This document shows, in pieces, positions 40,801-48,412 of a DNA stretch of 64,000 nucleotides. Under the pieces are notes generated by a model. That model was not told where the DNA came from and made no database searches. It worked only from the letters and a program-made list of their open reading frames with translations. Each line of letters opens with the position of its first letter. Positions within the stretch are counted from its first letter, which is position 1. The stretch spans positions 62,001-126,000 of the forward strand of contig WNNJ02003214.1 of assembly GCA_012934845.2 (NCBI GenBank), given 5' to 3'. Source of the DNA: Pomphorhynchus laevis. Lineage: Eukaryota > Acanthocephala > Palaeacanthocephala > Echinorhynchida > Pomphorhynchidae. Position numbers and translations under genes: made by a program.

Positions 40801-42147
40801 GCCTCACATCAGTCCGCACACAATGAGTTACAGTGGTATAGCCAATGCATGAATCGTTTTAGAGTTATCCTGAGCATTGCTAAGTGCCGCACCGCTTTAA
40901 TGTGTATAAGGGGATTAGGTCTGCACGTGGTCGCCTAGTGTACAATAGCAACACGGGGATCATATCACCTTGAGTCGAACGATCACGACCCTTTTGGTGT
41001 AAAAAAATATATATGACAAATAAATATTTTCAATAAATTTAAAGGCCCATTCGAGGGTAACGTATGAACTGTAAATTTATTTTTAAATAATCTTGTCTTT
41101 AAAGGATATTAGTAACATCATTATTATTTTTTAAATAATCACTTTTTGAATGCTTTCAATATATTCAGATCAGGGTAATTCGATGGAAGGAGAATACAAT
41201 TTTATTGCTAGATTTTTGAATTTATTTTATCCATAAAACGCTATATTATATAAATACAATATTATAATATAATATATTATATTAATATAAATTAATAAAA
41301 ATATTAATTTTTATCACTTCTATACAGAAGTGATAAAAAAACATTTTCGTCAAAACATTTATTATCTTGTGATAATTTTTTTTAGTTCAATGCAATGCAA
41401 ATATTGAATAAACATTCAATTGTGGATTTTAGCTATGGAATAGCCTTTATATAAAGCTGATCATAACTTTAAGTATTCTTAATAATTTCTAATCCAACAA
41501 ATGAACTTTTTGATAGTTCATTTGAATATTTTTGAGAATTCATTCATTTTGATGTTTTTGAAAAATGTCAAATTGTGTTTTTCTATTAAAACTAGAACAT
41601 CGAATCAATTTTTGACTTAATTGAAATGGACGACGACGAACGTATCGAACTCTTACAAATCACATCACAGTCTAAATTAGCAGACATTGCACAATTCTGT
41701 AACAAATATCCTAACATTGAATTATCGTACGACTTAATAAAAAATGGAGAAACCATCAACGTGGCAATAGACAGCGATGAAGACGATAAAATGGAAATTA
41801 GTGAGAAACGTCGACGTCCTAATCTACCCATGTTTAAACCGGATGATACCTGTATTCTACAAGTATGTTTACAGCGCGAGGATGATGATACGTTAACGGA
41901 TCAATCGGTCATAACACCATATTTCCCCAGACCAAGAGAGGAAGGATGGTGGTTGGTTGTAGGAGATGCAAAAGCTAATAGCCTTTTATCAATTAAGCGA
42001 CTTACTCTACATCGGAAAAGCAAAGTCCAATTAGAGTTCAACGCCCCTAGCACGCCGGGTCAATACACCTATCAGATATATTTCATGTCTGATTGTTATA
42101 TGGGATGCGATCAGGAATACAAAATTGAGTTCGAAGTTGCCGACTGA
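1527..42147 (+). CDS. SNRNP200: Pre-mRNA-splicing helicase Brr2 / SNRNP200 (complete, 33 exons)
   Basis: This is the Ski2-like DExD/H-box ATPase of the U5 snRNP, which unwinds U4/U6 during spliceosome activation in the nucleus. The start is chosen at [15 protein letters not shown], the conserved family N-terminus. Joining 33 exons gives 2163 residues (human about 2136), with GT donors, AG acceptors and matching phases throughout. Order: N-terminal region, PWI-like region, N-cassette (Walker A APTGAGKT 500-507, DEIH 612-615, SATLPN 649-654, [11 protein letters not shown] 847-857), Sec63 unit, C-cassette (GCPVGGGKT 1342-1350, DDLH 1453-1456, SASIAN 1490-1495, QMYGYANRP 1685-1693) and a second Sec63 unit ending in an Ig-like fold. 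Introns range from about 45 bp to 6.1 kb, the large ones carrying retroelements. The exon model is by eye and needs transcript support at a few boundaries. Identity is certain. Confidence 0.97.
2090..4780 (+). mobile_element. Degenerate CR1/jockey-like LINE in Brr2 intron 1
   Basis: An ORF1-like part begins near 2097 and includes Cys-rich remnants, then at 2814-3150 [11 protein letters not shown] and [10 protein letters not shown]...[16 protein letters not shown], typical of LINE ORF1 proteins. Reverse transcriptase follows without an intact endonuclease: [20 protein letters not shown] near 3400, [14 protein letters not shown] near 3605 (motif A), RVPQC near 3780 (motif B, altered) and [10 protein letters not shown] near 3860 (motif C). 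The end near 4580 reads [18 protein letters not shown]. Many stops and frameshifts make it a dead copy. It sits in sense orientation and, if retained, is spliced out. Confidence 0.8.
4930..5190. repeat. Fold-back element with hammerhead-like block
   Basis: The left arm at 4954-4979 (GATGGCACCGCACGTTGCTT) pairs with the right arm at about 5147-5172 (AAGCAACGTGCAGAGTCATC). Between them, on the - strand, lies a block at about 5098-5020 with GATGATGAGGTTC, then AAAGGACCGAAAC and then a further CTGATGA. GGTTC/GGACC can pair as a hammerhead stem II before GAAAC. The first C of the core is mutated, so activity is doubtful. No protein is encoded; it looks like a short non-autonomous element. Confidence 0.45.
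5588..7600. other. Brr2 intron 2; AT-rich with a diverged direct repeat
   Basis: No gene is seen. About 80 bases at 6818-6903 recur, diverged, at 7010-7088 (shared ACAAGTT-TAATATTTATACAG and GGTATxGCTGATAAA), which points to an old local duplication. Confidence 0.45.
7776..9622. other. Brr2 intron 3; low-complexity AT with duplicated block
   Basis: No gene is seen. A roughly 85-base block at 8515-8600 is duplicated with changes at 8650-8735 (TTAGTTTAATAAAG-TTATTTT). A short open stretch of about 40 codons at 7930-8048 has no recognised relative. Confidence 0.4.
8363..8470 (-). repeat. Dispersed short repeat family
   Basis: The segment GACTAT-GCAATAGTCGAAAA through CCTCTCGATGTTTAAAC and CACATCGAACGTATCATT occurs inverted at about 46385-46490 and, more diverged, at 51440-51545. 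It has no coding potential and is probably a non-autonomous mobile element. Confidence 0.45.
10841..12807. other. Brr2 intron 6; no gene
   Basis: AT-rich sequence. A phrase containing ATAGCTTGGATGTATTTTTA recurs at about 11600-11760, and TGCATTTGAATGCTAAAA recurs at about 11200 and 11810, so the intron grew partly by local duplication. A hairpin GTTACGACA/TGTCGTAAC lies at about 12304-12333. Confidence 0.4.
12808..13488 (+). CDS. SNRNP200: Brr2 exons 7-11: PWI-like region and linker (residues 297-456)
   Basis: Exons: 12808-12907, 12957-13078, 13134-13220, 13271-13385, 13433-13488, separated by introns of only about 47-55 bp. [19 protein letters not shown] is the conserved start of the PWI-like helical domain, followed by [10 protein letters not shown]. 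Exon 9 ([17 protein letters not shown]...) is a poorly conserved hydrophilic linker. [20 protein letters not shown] and [14 protein letters not shown] lead into the first helicase cassette. The acceptor of exon 7 is the less usual TTGTCAAG, chosen because the nearby CAG would break the frame. Confidence 0.93.
13643..24969 (+). CDS. SNRNP200: Brr2 exons 12-17: N-terminal, catalytically active helicase cassette (residues 457-881)
   Basis: Exons: 13643-13780, 13832-13987, 16745-17227, 17280-17429, 23542-23784, 24865-24969. RecA1 carries LNRIQS (Q-motif area), Walker A APT|GAGKT interrupted by intron 12, [10 protein letters not shown] (Ia), TPEKWDI, DEIH (II) and SATLPN (III). RecA2 carries [11 protein letters not shown] (IV), [28 protein letters not shown] (V) and [11 protein letters not shown] (VI). 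All residues needed for ATP hydrolysis and RNA unwinding appear intact. Intron 13 (2.8 kb) and intron 15 (6.1 kb) are expanded by retroelements. Confidence 0.96.
14100..15140 (-). mobile_element. Antisense LINE fragment in Brr2 intron 13
   Basis: Read on the - strand, the sequence gives [15 protein letters not shown] (RT motif B), [14 protein letters not shown] (motif C, YADD), [14 protein letters not shown] and [10 protein letters not shown], then after frame breaks [20 protein letters not shown] and [16 protein letters not shown] near 14420. This is the C-terminal half of a non-LTR reverse transcriptase; clade not assigned. Stop and frame changes mark it as dead. The 3' UTR may extend to an AATAAA-like end near 14110. 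It differs from the + strand LINEs in this window. Confidence 0.78.
15658..15911. repeat. Nested inverted-repeat element with hammerhead-like core
   Basis: Outer ends GAAATATATCCATC (15658) and GATGGATATATTTC (ending 15911) are perfect inverted repeats. Inner ends CAGATATAGTTGAACGAC and GTCGTTAAACTATACCTG also pair. It contains a small GACTACAAAAA hairpin and one CTGAAGA...GAAAT core. No coding capacity. A sister element begins 60 bases downstream. Confidence 0.6.
15798..15826 (+). ncRNA. Hammerhead-ribozyme-like core
   Basis: CTGAAGA is followed by a 7-bp hairpin (GCTAGTA/TACTAGC) and GAAAT, matching the CUGANGA, stem II and GAAA arrangement of the hammerhead core. Stems I and III could not be verified by eye, so self-cleavage is not established. 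Confidence 0.45.
15971..16175. repeat. Short inverted-repeat element (sister of the preceding one)
   Basis: The ends CCAGGAACAATCAGGTATAG (15971) and CTATTCCTGATAGTTCCTGG (ending 16175) are imperfect inverted repeats of about 30 bases. The interior carries one clear CTGAAGA/GAAAT core on the + strand and a degraded counterpart on the - strand. It resembles the non-autonomous terminal pieces of Penelope-like elements. Confidence 0.6.
16100..16128 (+). ncRNA. Hammerhead-ribozyme-like core
   Basis: Nearly identical to the core at 15798: CTGAAGA, GCTAGTA/TACTAGC hairpin, GAAAT. Conservation of this patch between two otherwise diverged elements is the main argument that it matters. Confidence 0.45.
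17430..18964. other. 5' part of Brr2 intron 15; no gene
   Basis: Very AT-rich. No coding stretch, RNA gene or clear repeat is recognised. Confidence 0.4.
18965..19050. repeat. Two adjacent perfect hairpins at the LINE insertion edge
   Basis: CATCTTCAACTTGTC (18965-18979) pairs perfectly with GACAAGTTGAAGATG (18984-18998). GGAGCTGATGACTTG (19013-19027) pairs perfectly with CAAGTCATCAGCTCC (19036-19050). TGACAAGTT occurs twice here (18983 and 19004) and again just after the LINE 3' end. Confidence 0.65.
19013..21894 (+). mobile_element. 5'-truncated CR1/L2-like LINE with endonuclease and reverse transcriptase
   Basis: The C-terminal part of an APE endonuclease reads [13 protein letters not shown] at about 19117 and, after a frame change, [10 protein letters not shown] at about 19318. 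A linker ([17 protein letters not shown]) follows in a third frame. The RT lies in the long open frame ending 21453: [33 protein letters not shown] (A), [16 protein letters not shown] (B), [12 protein letters not shown] (C). C-terminal blocks and a 3' hairpin GCGTGCGCTGGCACGC complete it. The motifs fit the CR1/L2 group. Frameshifts upstream of the RT make it inactive, though the RT frame itself is long and clean. TGACAAGTT on both sides (19004-19012, 21895-21903) is a candidate target-site duplication. Its C-rich composition stands out from the AT-rich host. Confidence 0.88.
21057..21730 (+). repeat. 337-bp tandem duplication inside the LINE
   Basis: The segment starting GTTTTTTTCCCTAAAATCG at 21057 starts again at 21394 and is nearly identical for over 300 bases. 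The first copy lacks about 20 bases around CTCCGCCTTCTTCTCG that the second copy has. The duplication is within the C-terminal coding region and disrupts it. Confidence 0.85.
22060..23300. repeat. Irregular array of a degenerate repeat in Brr2 intron 15
   Basis: A phrase like TGCTTATTTTCAAGCAAGTT, often preceded by TTGATAC and a short ATTATT run, recurs near 22075, 22490, 22675, 22910 and 23235. The copy near 22690 runs into the Penelope-type terminal sequence CAGCTAACTGAGTCTACG. No coding capacity. Confidence 0.5.
23785..28439. other. Brr2 introns 16-20; AT-rich, no separate gene
   Basis: Between the Brr2 exons in this span the introns are low-complexity A/T. ATAAAATGTAAGTTATT-type short repeats cluster at 26740-26900. 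Nothing else is supported. Confidence 0.4.
25016..29025 (+). CDS. SNRNP200: Brr2 exons 18-21: winged helix and first Sec63 unit (residues 882-1116)
   Basis: Exons: 25016-25118, 26377-26555, 27420-27572, 28754-29025. Conserved blocks are [98 protein letters not shown] and [20 protein letters not shown]. Exon 18 is ended at GGTTA|GTTAGT-type context (last coding base 25118), because joining to CC at 26377 restores W-L-T-Y-T-Y as in relatives. Confidence 0.93.
28440..28627 (+). mobile_element. C-terminal tail of a LINE (RTE-like)
   Basis: One frame reads PRGIPRNR, a stop, then [20 protein letters not shown] and [19 protein letters not shown] to a TGA at 28625. An arginine-rich GxPxxR segment followed by helices and a W...LV end is how RTE/craniofacial-type LINE reverse transcriptases finish. 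Only this tail remains, inside Brr2 intron 20, and it is richer in G+C than its surroundings. Confidence 0.6.
29026..30324. other. Brr2 intron 21; no gene
   Basis: AT-rich. A short palindrome AGGGTTCAAATGAACCCT lies at about 29280-29298. A GC-richer patch at 29330-29390 has no recognised identity. Confidence 0.4.
30325..31138 (+). CDS. SNRNP200: Brr2 exon 22: Sec63 Ig-like end and start of the C-terminal cassette (residues 1117-1388)
   Basis: The largest exon (814 bases). It encodes [99 protein letters not shown] and then [13 protein letters not shown] with the second Walker [10 protein letters not shown]. In most relatives that loop is GAPTGSGKT, so A>C, T>V and S>G changes are present; the lysine and final threonine needed for nucleotide contact remain. 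Confidence 0.96.
31696..35036 (+). CDS. SNRNP200: Brr2 exons 23-27: C-terminal, pseudo-helicase cassette (residues 1389-1773)
   Basis: Exons: 31696-31791, 32846-32974, 33030-33221, 33297-33533, 34535-35036. Blocks: [50 protein letters not shown] (motif II is DDLH instead of DEVH), [98 protein letters not shown] (motif VI lacks the usual RxGR arginines) and [20 protein letters not shown]. The family's C-cassette binds nucleotide but does not unwind and serves as a protein platform; the changes fit that and go somewhat further. Confidence 0.95.
33640..34050 (+). mobile_element. Penelope-type terminal-repeat fragment (family B)
   Basis: This stretch matches, in reverse complement, the 3' region of the Penelope fragment at 54.1-54.6 kb: TTTAAACTCTTAAG near 33720, AATACATGCTAAT-like text near 33825, GGAATTAGGGGCCGAAACTT at about 33858 and CAGTTCCTCCTGATAAAC. 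It is sense to that family on the + strand. No protein is encoded here. It lies in Brr2 intron 26. Confidence 0.6.
35037..36161. other. Brr2 intron 27; no gene
   Basis: AT-rich. GATATTTCGCTAACCTCTGT at about 35798 is a worn copy of the hammerhead-like phrase found at 60.2 kb, with the CTGAAGA side lost. Confidence 0.4.
36162..42147 (+). CDS. SNRNP200: Brr2 exons 28-33: second Sec63 unit and C-terminus (residues 1774-2163)
   Basis: Exons: 36162-36238, 36889-36976, 37177-37298, 37350-37505, 39752-39928, 41596-42147 (TGA at 42145). Blocks: [137 protein letters not shown]-like text in exon 33, [20 protein letters not shown] and [20 protein letters not shown]. This end in relatives contacts Prp8 and other partners. 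The protein stops shortly after the Ig-like fold, without the acidic tail of the human protein. Confidence 0.96.
38103..39330 (-). mobile_element. Three adjoining Penelope-type terminal repeats in Brr2 intron 31
   Basis: The phrase CAGCTAACTGAGTC-ACGTATTTAATATAATTA starts three times (about 38108, 38330, 38892). Two of the units continue to GGAGGAACTGCTATGCTATC then AGGTTTCGG (about 38560) or AAACTGCTGTGCTATC (about 39240) and AATAGCAGCGAAGCC-like text. Orientation is opposite to the + strand family B element at 51.8-53.4 kb. Head-to-tail terminal repeats are usual for Penelope-like insertions. No protein is encoded. Confidence 0.65.
39929..40650. other. Brr2 intron 32, 5' part; no gene
   Basis: AT-rich sequence with nothing recognised apart from a diffuse ATTATTATTA-type run near 40600. 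Confidence 0.35.
40651..40938 (+). mobile_element. Retroelement C-terminal coding fragment
   Basis: An open frame without a start codon reads [58 protein letters not shown] and [19 protein letters not shown] to a TAG at 40936. The pattern Y-x-E-K/R...R...E...G...GG(L/M)G, then a helix and LS...R/K...A(L/I)MCIRG, is familiar from the end of non-LTR retroelement polyproteins in many invertebrates. Clade is not assigned. The 96 codons have no stop and a higher G+C than the neighbours, so this is a fairly young fragment inside Brr2 intron 32. Confidence 0.55.
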
Positions 42148-42426
42148 AATGTTGTTGTTACCGTATATTATAGAACTACGTGTACAATAATATGTTAGAA
42201 TAATGTTTGAATTTATTCTCGACATTCATTTTAAATATAACATTTTACCAAATGCTAGATTATCTAATCGCGTATACATGGTTTTAAGCTAATTGTTTAG
42301 CCACTCGGATTTTTAAGATACAATCCTAATAGGGTAGAAATAATTATTTTCTTAAGTATTTATATATTAATAGACAATTAGTGTATCAATTGATAAATTA
42401 AATTTCCAAAAATGCAATTTAAGATG
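42148..42426. other. Intergenic gap between two convergent genes
   Basis: Only 279 bp separate the Brr2 TGA from the RFX TGA on the other strand, so the 3' UTRs must be short or overlap. No AATAAA is seen for Brr2; AATAAT occurs near 42170 and 42193. Confidence 0.5.
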
Positions 42427-45400
42427 TCAGGTTTCGACTTCGCTCTTTACTGGTACAACCAAAAGATCTTCAATTTCACACTTTGTTCTGCAATCCTACA
42501 AATAATAGTAAAATATTTATGAAAATTATATCTTGTTAAAAAATAATTATCATATTTAAAAATAAATACTTGTTAAAATAGTGTACTTTACATATTTTAA
42601 TCAATATGATGTAAGCAGATTATTCACTGCTGAAAGTCAAAAAAAAATTTCGCCTTAGCCATCAATAATGCTTTATTTTAATATCATACCATGACGTTAA
42701 TTAATCCTCCTTAATATACCATAAGTGAATTTTCATTCTTTGATCAAATACTTTTTCTTCCAATGAACTGTTAATGTAACTCGGTTTGTAAACTAACTAT
42801 ATTTATGATCCAGTGCTAATAATTATTTATCAATAATGGATTATTTATACAAATATATATAAGAATTTAAAAAATTCATCGAATACAAATATAATATTAT
42901 TTTTGTATTCAACGAATTTTTTAGAATTCTTATATTTACCGCACACGTATATCAATTTAAAATTAGGAAACAAACTATAGATAACCAGTTTGAAAATTGC
43001 AATTTCAAAAATAGGTAGATTTTCATATTGAATGTAGAACTTTCCGCTACCAACGCTGATTTAATTTGAAACCAGAAAAGCTAGTGATCGTCAGCTTTCA
43101 TTTCTTCCGTGGATAATTAACACAACGTTTACGTTGTTGATATTACAATCACCATATTGAACGTGATATTTATAATATCATCATAAGGCAATATAAAGCG
43201 TTCTTTAATTGAAGTCTGTCGATTCTTAAAAGACTTGTGAGTTGGGTAAAACGCTCATTATTCGACAGGCTTTTTCTGTAATAAATATTGAATAATAAAT
43301 ATTATTTATTATTTATTTAATTTAATAAATAGTAATTGTAGATACTGGTAATAATTAGTATTTATAGTTTTTTAGTTCTCACAAACGTTAAATGATAAGT
43401 TTAATCTTTAAAAAGTTTTTTCTGTTTAATTAATTATATATAAATATAATTATAAATACATTAATTATATATTATGATGGGAGCGTATTTGGAATAAACT
43501 ACTTTTAACTTTATTTTATAAATTTATAGAAATCAATGCTTAATGATGTAATCAATGTCAAAGTTTGCATCTAAATAACAATGGCATTTAAATTGACAAG
43601 GTAGAATTAATTTCGGTAATTTATTTTTTATAATTTGATTAAACACTAACCTGTAATAAAGTTTCTATTGGGTACTGTTGAAATTGTTCTGATATCTTGT
43701 GTAATACAAGATATGTCATATACTCGCTAGTAAATGAGAATATGTACATCACATCTATTATACATTTACAATTTCGCAATGTGAGTTCCTTGGTTATAGC
43801 ATTGCTGAAAACAAAAATCTAAATGCATTATTTATTTAAGTTTAAGCCAATTACTTAATTACTAATTCAATTTGTTGAATTACTTAATCAATTATTGACT
43901 CATTGACTCAATTATCGACTCATTTACTCAATTATTGACACAATTATTGACCTATGTAGCCTAGGTTAAAGCATTTATTATTTATTCTTTAATAAACTAA
44001 TGACCATATGTATTTTTAATAATTAAAATACAATGAATATATTAACATGCAGTATACTCTGCATTTGAGAATAAAGATGAGAATTATGCAATGAAAATCC
44101 GTTTTCTTAGATTTCCGCCCATATTCCTTGATACAAACAAAGTATAAAACTTTGTATACATTCATGTACGAATGTATTTCTCATATTATAAATGGCTCCT
44201 TATATTTTCTTATTGAGAAAGCATGCGCAACATTTAACTGTAAACTCGGATAAATTTGTCAAACTGACATATCCAATTTGTATCAAAAAACTAGTTAAAG
44301 TTTCATTGATTGTATAATTACAAATTGTCACTGAAGTGACCATTGAACAAATAAAGCTTTATCAATAGTGCTGTTTAATTTTTTAGATTTTTAATAGTTT
44401 TAATTGAAAAATTATGTTTCAATATAAAAATTTTAAATTCAAATTAATTTGAAAATAAAATTTTTAAATTATTTTTTTGATACTGAATTTACATTCTAAT
44501 TTTTTATTTAAAACTCAATGTCGTTACTTAACTTTATAATAGATAAGTAACCAAATAATATGTTTTGCACCAAAACATCAAGAAAATTGGATTGTACATT
44601 AATAGCAATAATTTAATCAAAGAAATACTATTTCCAAAAGTGTTTGTCGTTGTATAATCTACTCAAAATGGAGAAATAAATCGGTAATATTTCTTAGATT
44701 TAGAGTGATATATGATGTCATCGGGAATAATTAATCTTTCCTAATACATCAAAATAAATGATATTTTAATCTAAAATACTATGATACATGTTTTATTTCA
44801 TGGAAATCATATTAATGAGTAAATTTTGCCGATCGGGAAATCTTTGTCGATCCTTCAATTTTTAATCCTTAAATTAGATTTATTGATACATTGCTAAAGG
44901 TAATTATAATATTTAACAATAGCATTAATATCGAGTAATATGATCAAGTAATTTATTAATTTATTTAGTAGTTTAAATATATTCAATAATAACGTTTAAG
45001 TAATATTTAGTATAAAGTAATTTATTAATAACTTTTTATTAAATTTAGTATAATTTGGCTTAATTTAATTTTGTAATTTACTTAAAAATTACTTGAATTA
45101 CTTTTAAATAATTATTTTTTTTAAAGTAATTTATTAATAACTTTGTAAGTTTTGTTACAAAGCTTTGTAAGCTTTGTAACTTCTGTTAAGTTTTGCTTTA
45201 TTTTTTAATTTAATATTAAAAATTAAAAATGATAAATTAAATATTAATAAAAATTTTATTATTAAAAGTGTAATTTTCAACTATCGGAGAAGTTATCAGG
45301 TAACTGTTCATAATTATTTTTAGACTATGTATTTACCAAAATGCATTTATCTTCGATACGAATATCTTGCCCGCTTTACGAAACGAATTCTTATTTTCGT

Positions 45401-48400
45401 TAAACGGAAGCAGAAATCGATTGACAGTTTTGTTGATCCATATTGCCCAACATTCCACTTCATTATATTGAGACAACATACGCAACATTTCACTGTAGAT
45501 TCGGATAACTATGTCTTTGTCACAACGACATATCCAATTTAAATCGAAAAATACTAGTTCAACATCCACCGATTGTAGTGATGTGTACACTGACGATAGA
45601 CGGTCATCAACACAAAATATTTTGTCTACATACTGTTTCAATTTGTTAATATTCCGCATCTGATCAATATGAAGGCATACGACATCTAGACATTCACACT
45701 AAAAGGAAGTAATTCATATGTAAATGAATGATTATTAATTAAATAATTATTAATAATTAATTAAATAATTATTTAATTATTTCTAAATAATTAAATATAT
45801 ACAAATTTTATTCATAGTTCGATATAGTCACATAAGCTGTGATGAAGGAAACCTAAACACTCTTGAAATTCAGATCTTGCGATAAAGCTTAATAAGCAGA
45901 AACCGGTATAGGGAGTTGATTGCTGATGAACTAAAATAGGATTCAAACTCCGTTATGTTAATTCCCCCTGTTAATCGATCAATGTTAACTATGATGATAT
46001 TCGCTCCTAGCTCAAACCTTAACAACATTTTCCCATAAGTTTACAAAATCATGATGTTGTCACCCTTAACAAAGATCAGCCAGCAAAAATCAACTTATTC
46101 CAATCCTAGTTAGGTTGGTGTACGTACAATCACACTACATATATTTATCATTTAATATTAGTAGCTTTAAAATATTCTGGATATACTAGCCCAACTTATT
46201 ATACATGTCTATTATGCATGAACTTTACATATGCGTACATATGTAACGGTTTGCTCATAATCCACTGATCATTTGTCGACATTGTAAGTTCAAATGTGTG
46301 CCGCTGGTAGCTTTTAAGTTAGGTATAGTCCGATTGCAAAGAGCTGATAAAATAATCCAATAATAATCATCCAATAGTCCAATTATACATTCAATGTGCT
46401 CTTAAATTGTTCAGGGAGTTTAAACATCGAGAGGAATAATAAAATAAGAAATTATTGTTCACAAATTTTTGACTATTGCAATAGTCCATTTCGAGTGTTA
46501 TGTTTTTTATCATCAAATAGTGTGTTTTAGTGGAACATCGCTAACTATAATAATATTTAATATAATAATAAATTAATTAAAATGCAAAAGTTAGTCAGAT
46601 CAAAGGCTGAATTAGTTATTATATATATTGCCAAAGCTTTCGCCACGTTACGGATTCGTCAGTGGCTCATTGTAAGAATTTATAATAACCAAGACAATTT
46701 AAAGAATTGCAAGAATTTTTGACACATTTAAAGAATTTTTAATAACCAAGACAATTTAAAAAATTGTCTTGGTTATTATAAATTCTTACAATGAGCCACT
46801 GACGAAGCCATAACGCGGCGAAAGCTTTGGCAATATATATAATAACTAACCCCGCATTTGATCTGATTAACTTTTGCATTTTAACAACATGAAGCTGAGA
46901 GATAAACGGATATTTAATTTTATTAAATTAATTAGTTTTTTGATAGGTTTTTGAATGCTCTAAATCTAACTTTTTGAACGCTTTCAAATTTCGAACACGT
47001 TACAAATCAATGTCTATTTTTGTTGAGACGCAGTGTGGTCTTGGTACATAACCAAACTTAGAAAAGCGGCTTTAAATTTTAATTAAAATATCCTGTAGTG
47101 AAGGGATTAGTTTAATGAGCATTTGCTGCCTTTGTAGAGAGTAACATCTGCATTTCGGTCTATTTTGGTTATAGATTATTGAATAAAGTGAAGCACTTAT
47201 AGAACATCCTTTTTAACATCCAGCTGCTCATGTGATTTAGGCTAATGACGGCAGACTTTGATAATTACATATCTAAATTGTATGATTTCAGTAAGTGTTT
47301 ATTTGATAGCTTATAAATGCGCTGACATATTAATTTTATTATATGCTATGGGAAAACTTGATTTATCAAGTATCGTCGTGACTAGGTATCACCTTTACGT
47401 TAGACATGATAATATGTTATTATTCAAAAATAATTATTAATTATTAATTAAATCCAGAAATTCGTATGACAAAATTATTCTTTTTTCGAAGAGAATAATA
47501 TTTTTTAAATATTTTAGGATCATTTTGCTTCCGAAAAAAGATATTAATTTATGCTAATCATTGTAGATCGTTATTTGTATAGTTTGATCTCAATGTATTC
47601 TCGAAATATTAAAGCTACGTTTATGCATTCTCACTTAAAAAATTAAAGCATTACTTGAAATTTACGATGTTTTTAAATTTTATGTTTTTAATATTTTTTA
47701 AATTTACAAAAACGACAATTTTAAATAAATGAAGTAATAAAATCGATAGATAATGATATCAATATAAGATTTATCTATAAAAGAATATAAAAATGTTTAT
47801 AATTCCTTAGAGTAAGGAATTATATTATTTATAATATATTACATTATTATATTAATTTTTATATTATTTATAATATAAATATCTTTATATAATATCTTTA
47901 TAATATCTTTATATTATTTATAATATAAATATCTTTATATAATATCTTTATAATATCTTTATATTATTTATAATATAAATATCTTTATATAATATCTTTA
48001 TAATATCTTTATATTATTTATAACATAAATAAATTAGAATTTTATTTAAGTCTGATGGATTATTATGCATATTGCTGGAATTATTATAGACTCAAGGAAA
48101 GAAGTTTTATTTTGTTAACAAGCTTTTTTCAATCGTTTAGATCCTTTTCAAGTTCCATTTTAATTACAACTTGAAAAGGATCTAAACGATCGAAAAAAGC
48201 TTGTTAGTAAAATAAAATCATTTTTTCCTTTAATTCATAATAATTCCAGCAAATGCATTTAATAATATGCATACTCTATAATTTTAATATAGATGTGAAT
48301 ACTGATATGAATAAACGAACCTTGATGTGTGAAATTATTGTATATCGATCTGTTGTCGAAATGATATGTCTACTTTCATCAATAAATCTTTGAGTAAAAT

Positions 48401-48412
48401 CAAAACGCTCGT
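42427..48412 (-). CDS. RFX C-terminal exons (dimerisation domain and stop)
   Basis: Exon 48412-48321 ends STTDRYTIISHIK, matching the family's QTLRRYTSLNHLAQ. Exon 45698-45337 continues CECLDVVCLHIDQMRNINKL, LNWICRCDKDIVIRIYSEML, VECWAIWINKTVNRFLLPFN and FRKAGKIFVSKINAF. Exon 43804-43651 completes a split Cys codon and reads NAITKELTLRNCKCIIDVMY then FTSEYMTYLVLHKISEQFQQ, the family's VIRDLTLRSA...DEYMFYLVEHR block. The last exon, 42495-42427, encodes 22 residues ending VVPVKSEVET. Phases are consistent throughout. The loss of the usual SFGSFHLIRLL core is unusual and may weaken dimerisation. Confidence 0.82.

Larger units (their letters stand above)
46579..46882. repeat. 304-bp palindromic element carrying two head-to-head hammerhead-like cores
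   Basis: The left arm begins AAAATGCAAAAGTTAGTCAG and the right arm ends as its near reverse complement (CTGATTAACTTTTGCATTTT). Pairing extends over more than 100 bases per arm, through TTGCCAAAGCTTTCGCC / GGCGAAAGCTTTGGCAA and CAATTTAAA..., with a short central spacer repeating CCAAGACAATTTAAA. It encodes no protein and sits in an RFX intron. Confidence 0.8.

Noticed and set aside
45327-45542. 71-codon + strand open frame
   Set aside because: It is antisense to RFX exon 45698-45337, which has splice sites, phase and homology.
47858-48040. Possible CRISPR-like array
   Set aside because: Units are contiguous 50-bp A/T tandem repeats without unique spacers, in a eukaryotic intron.
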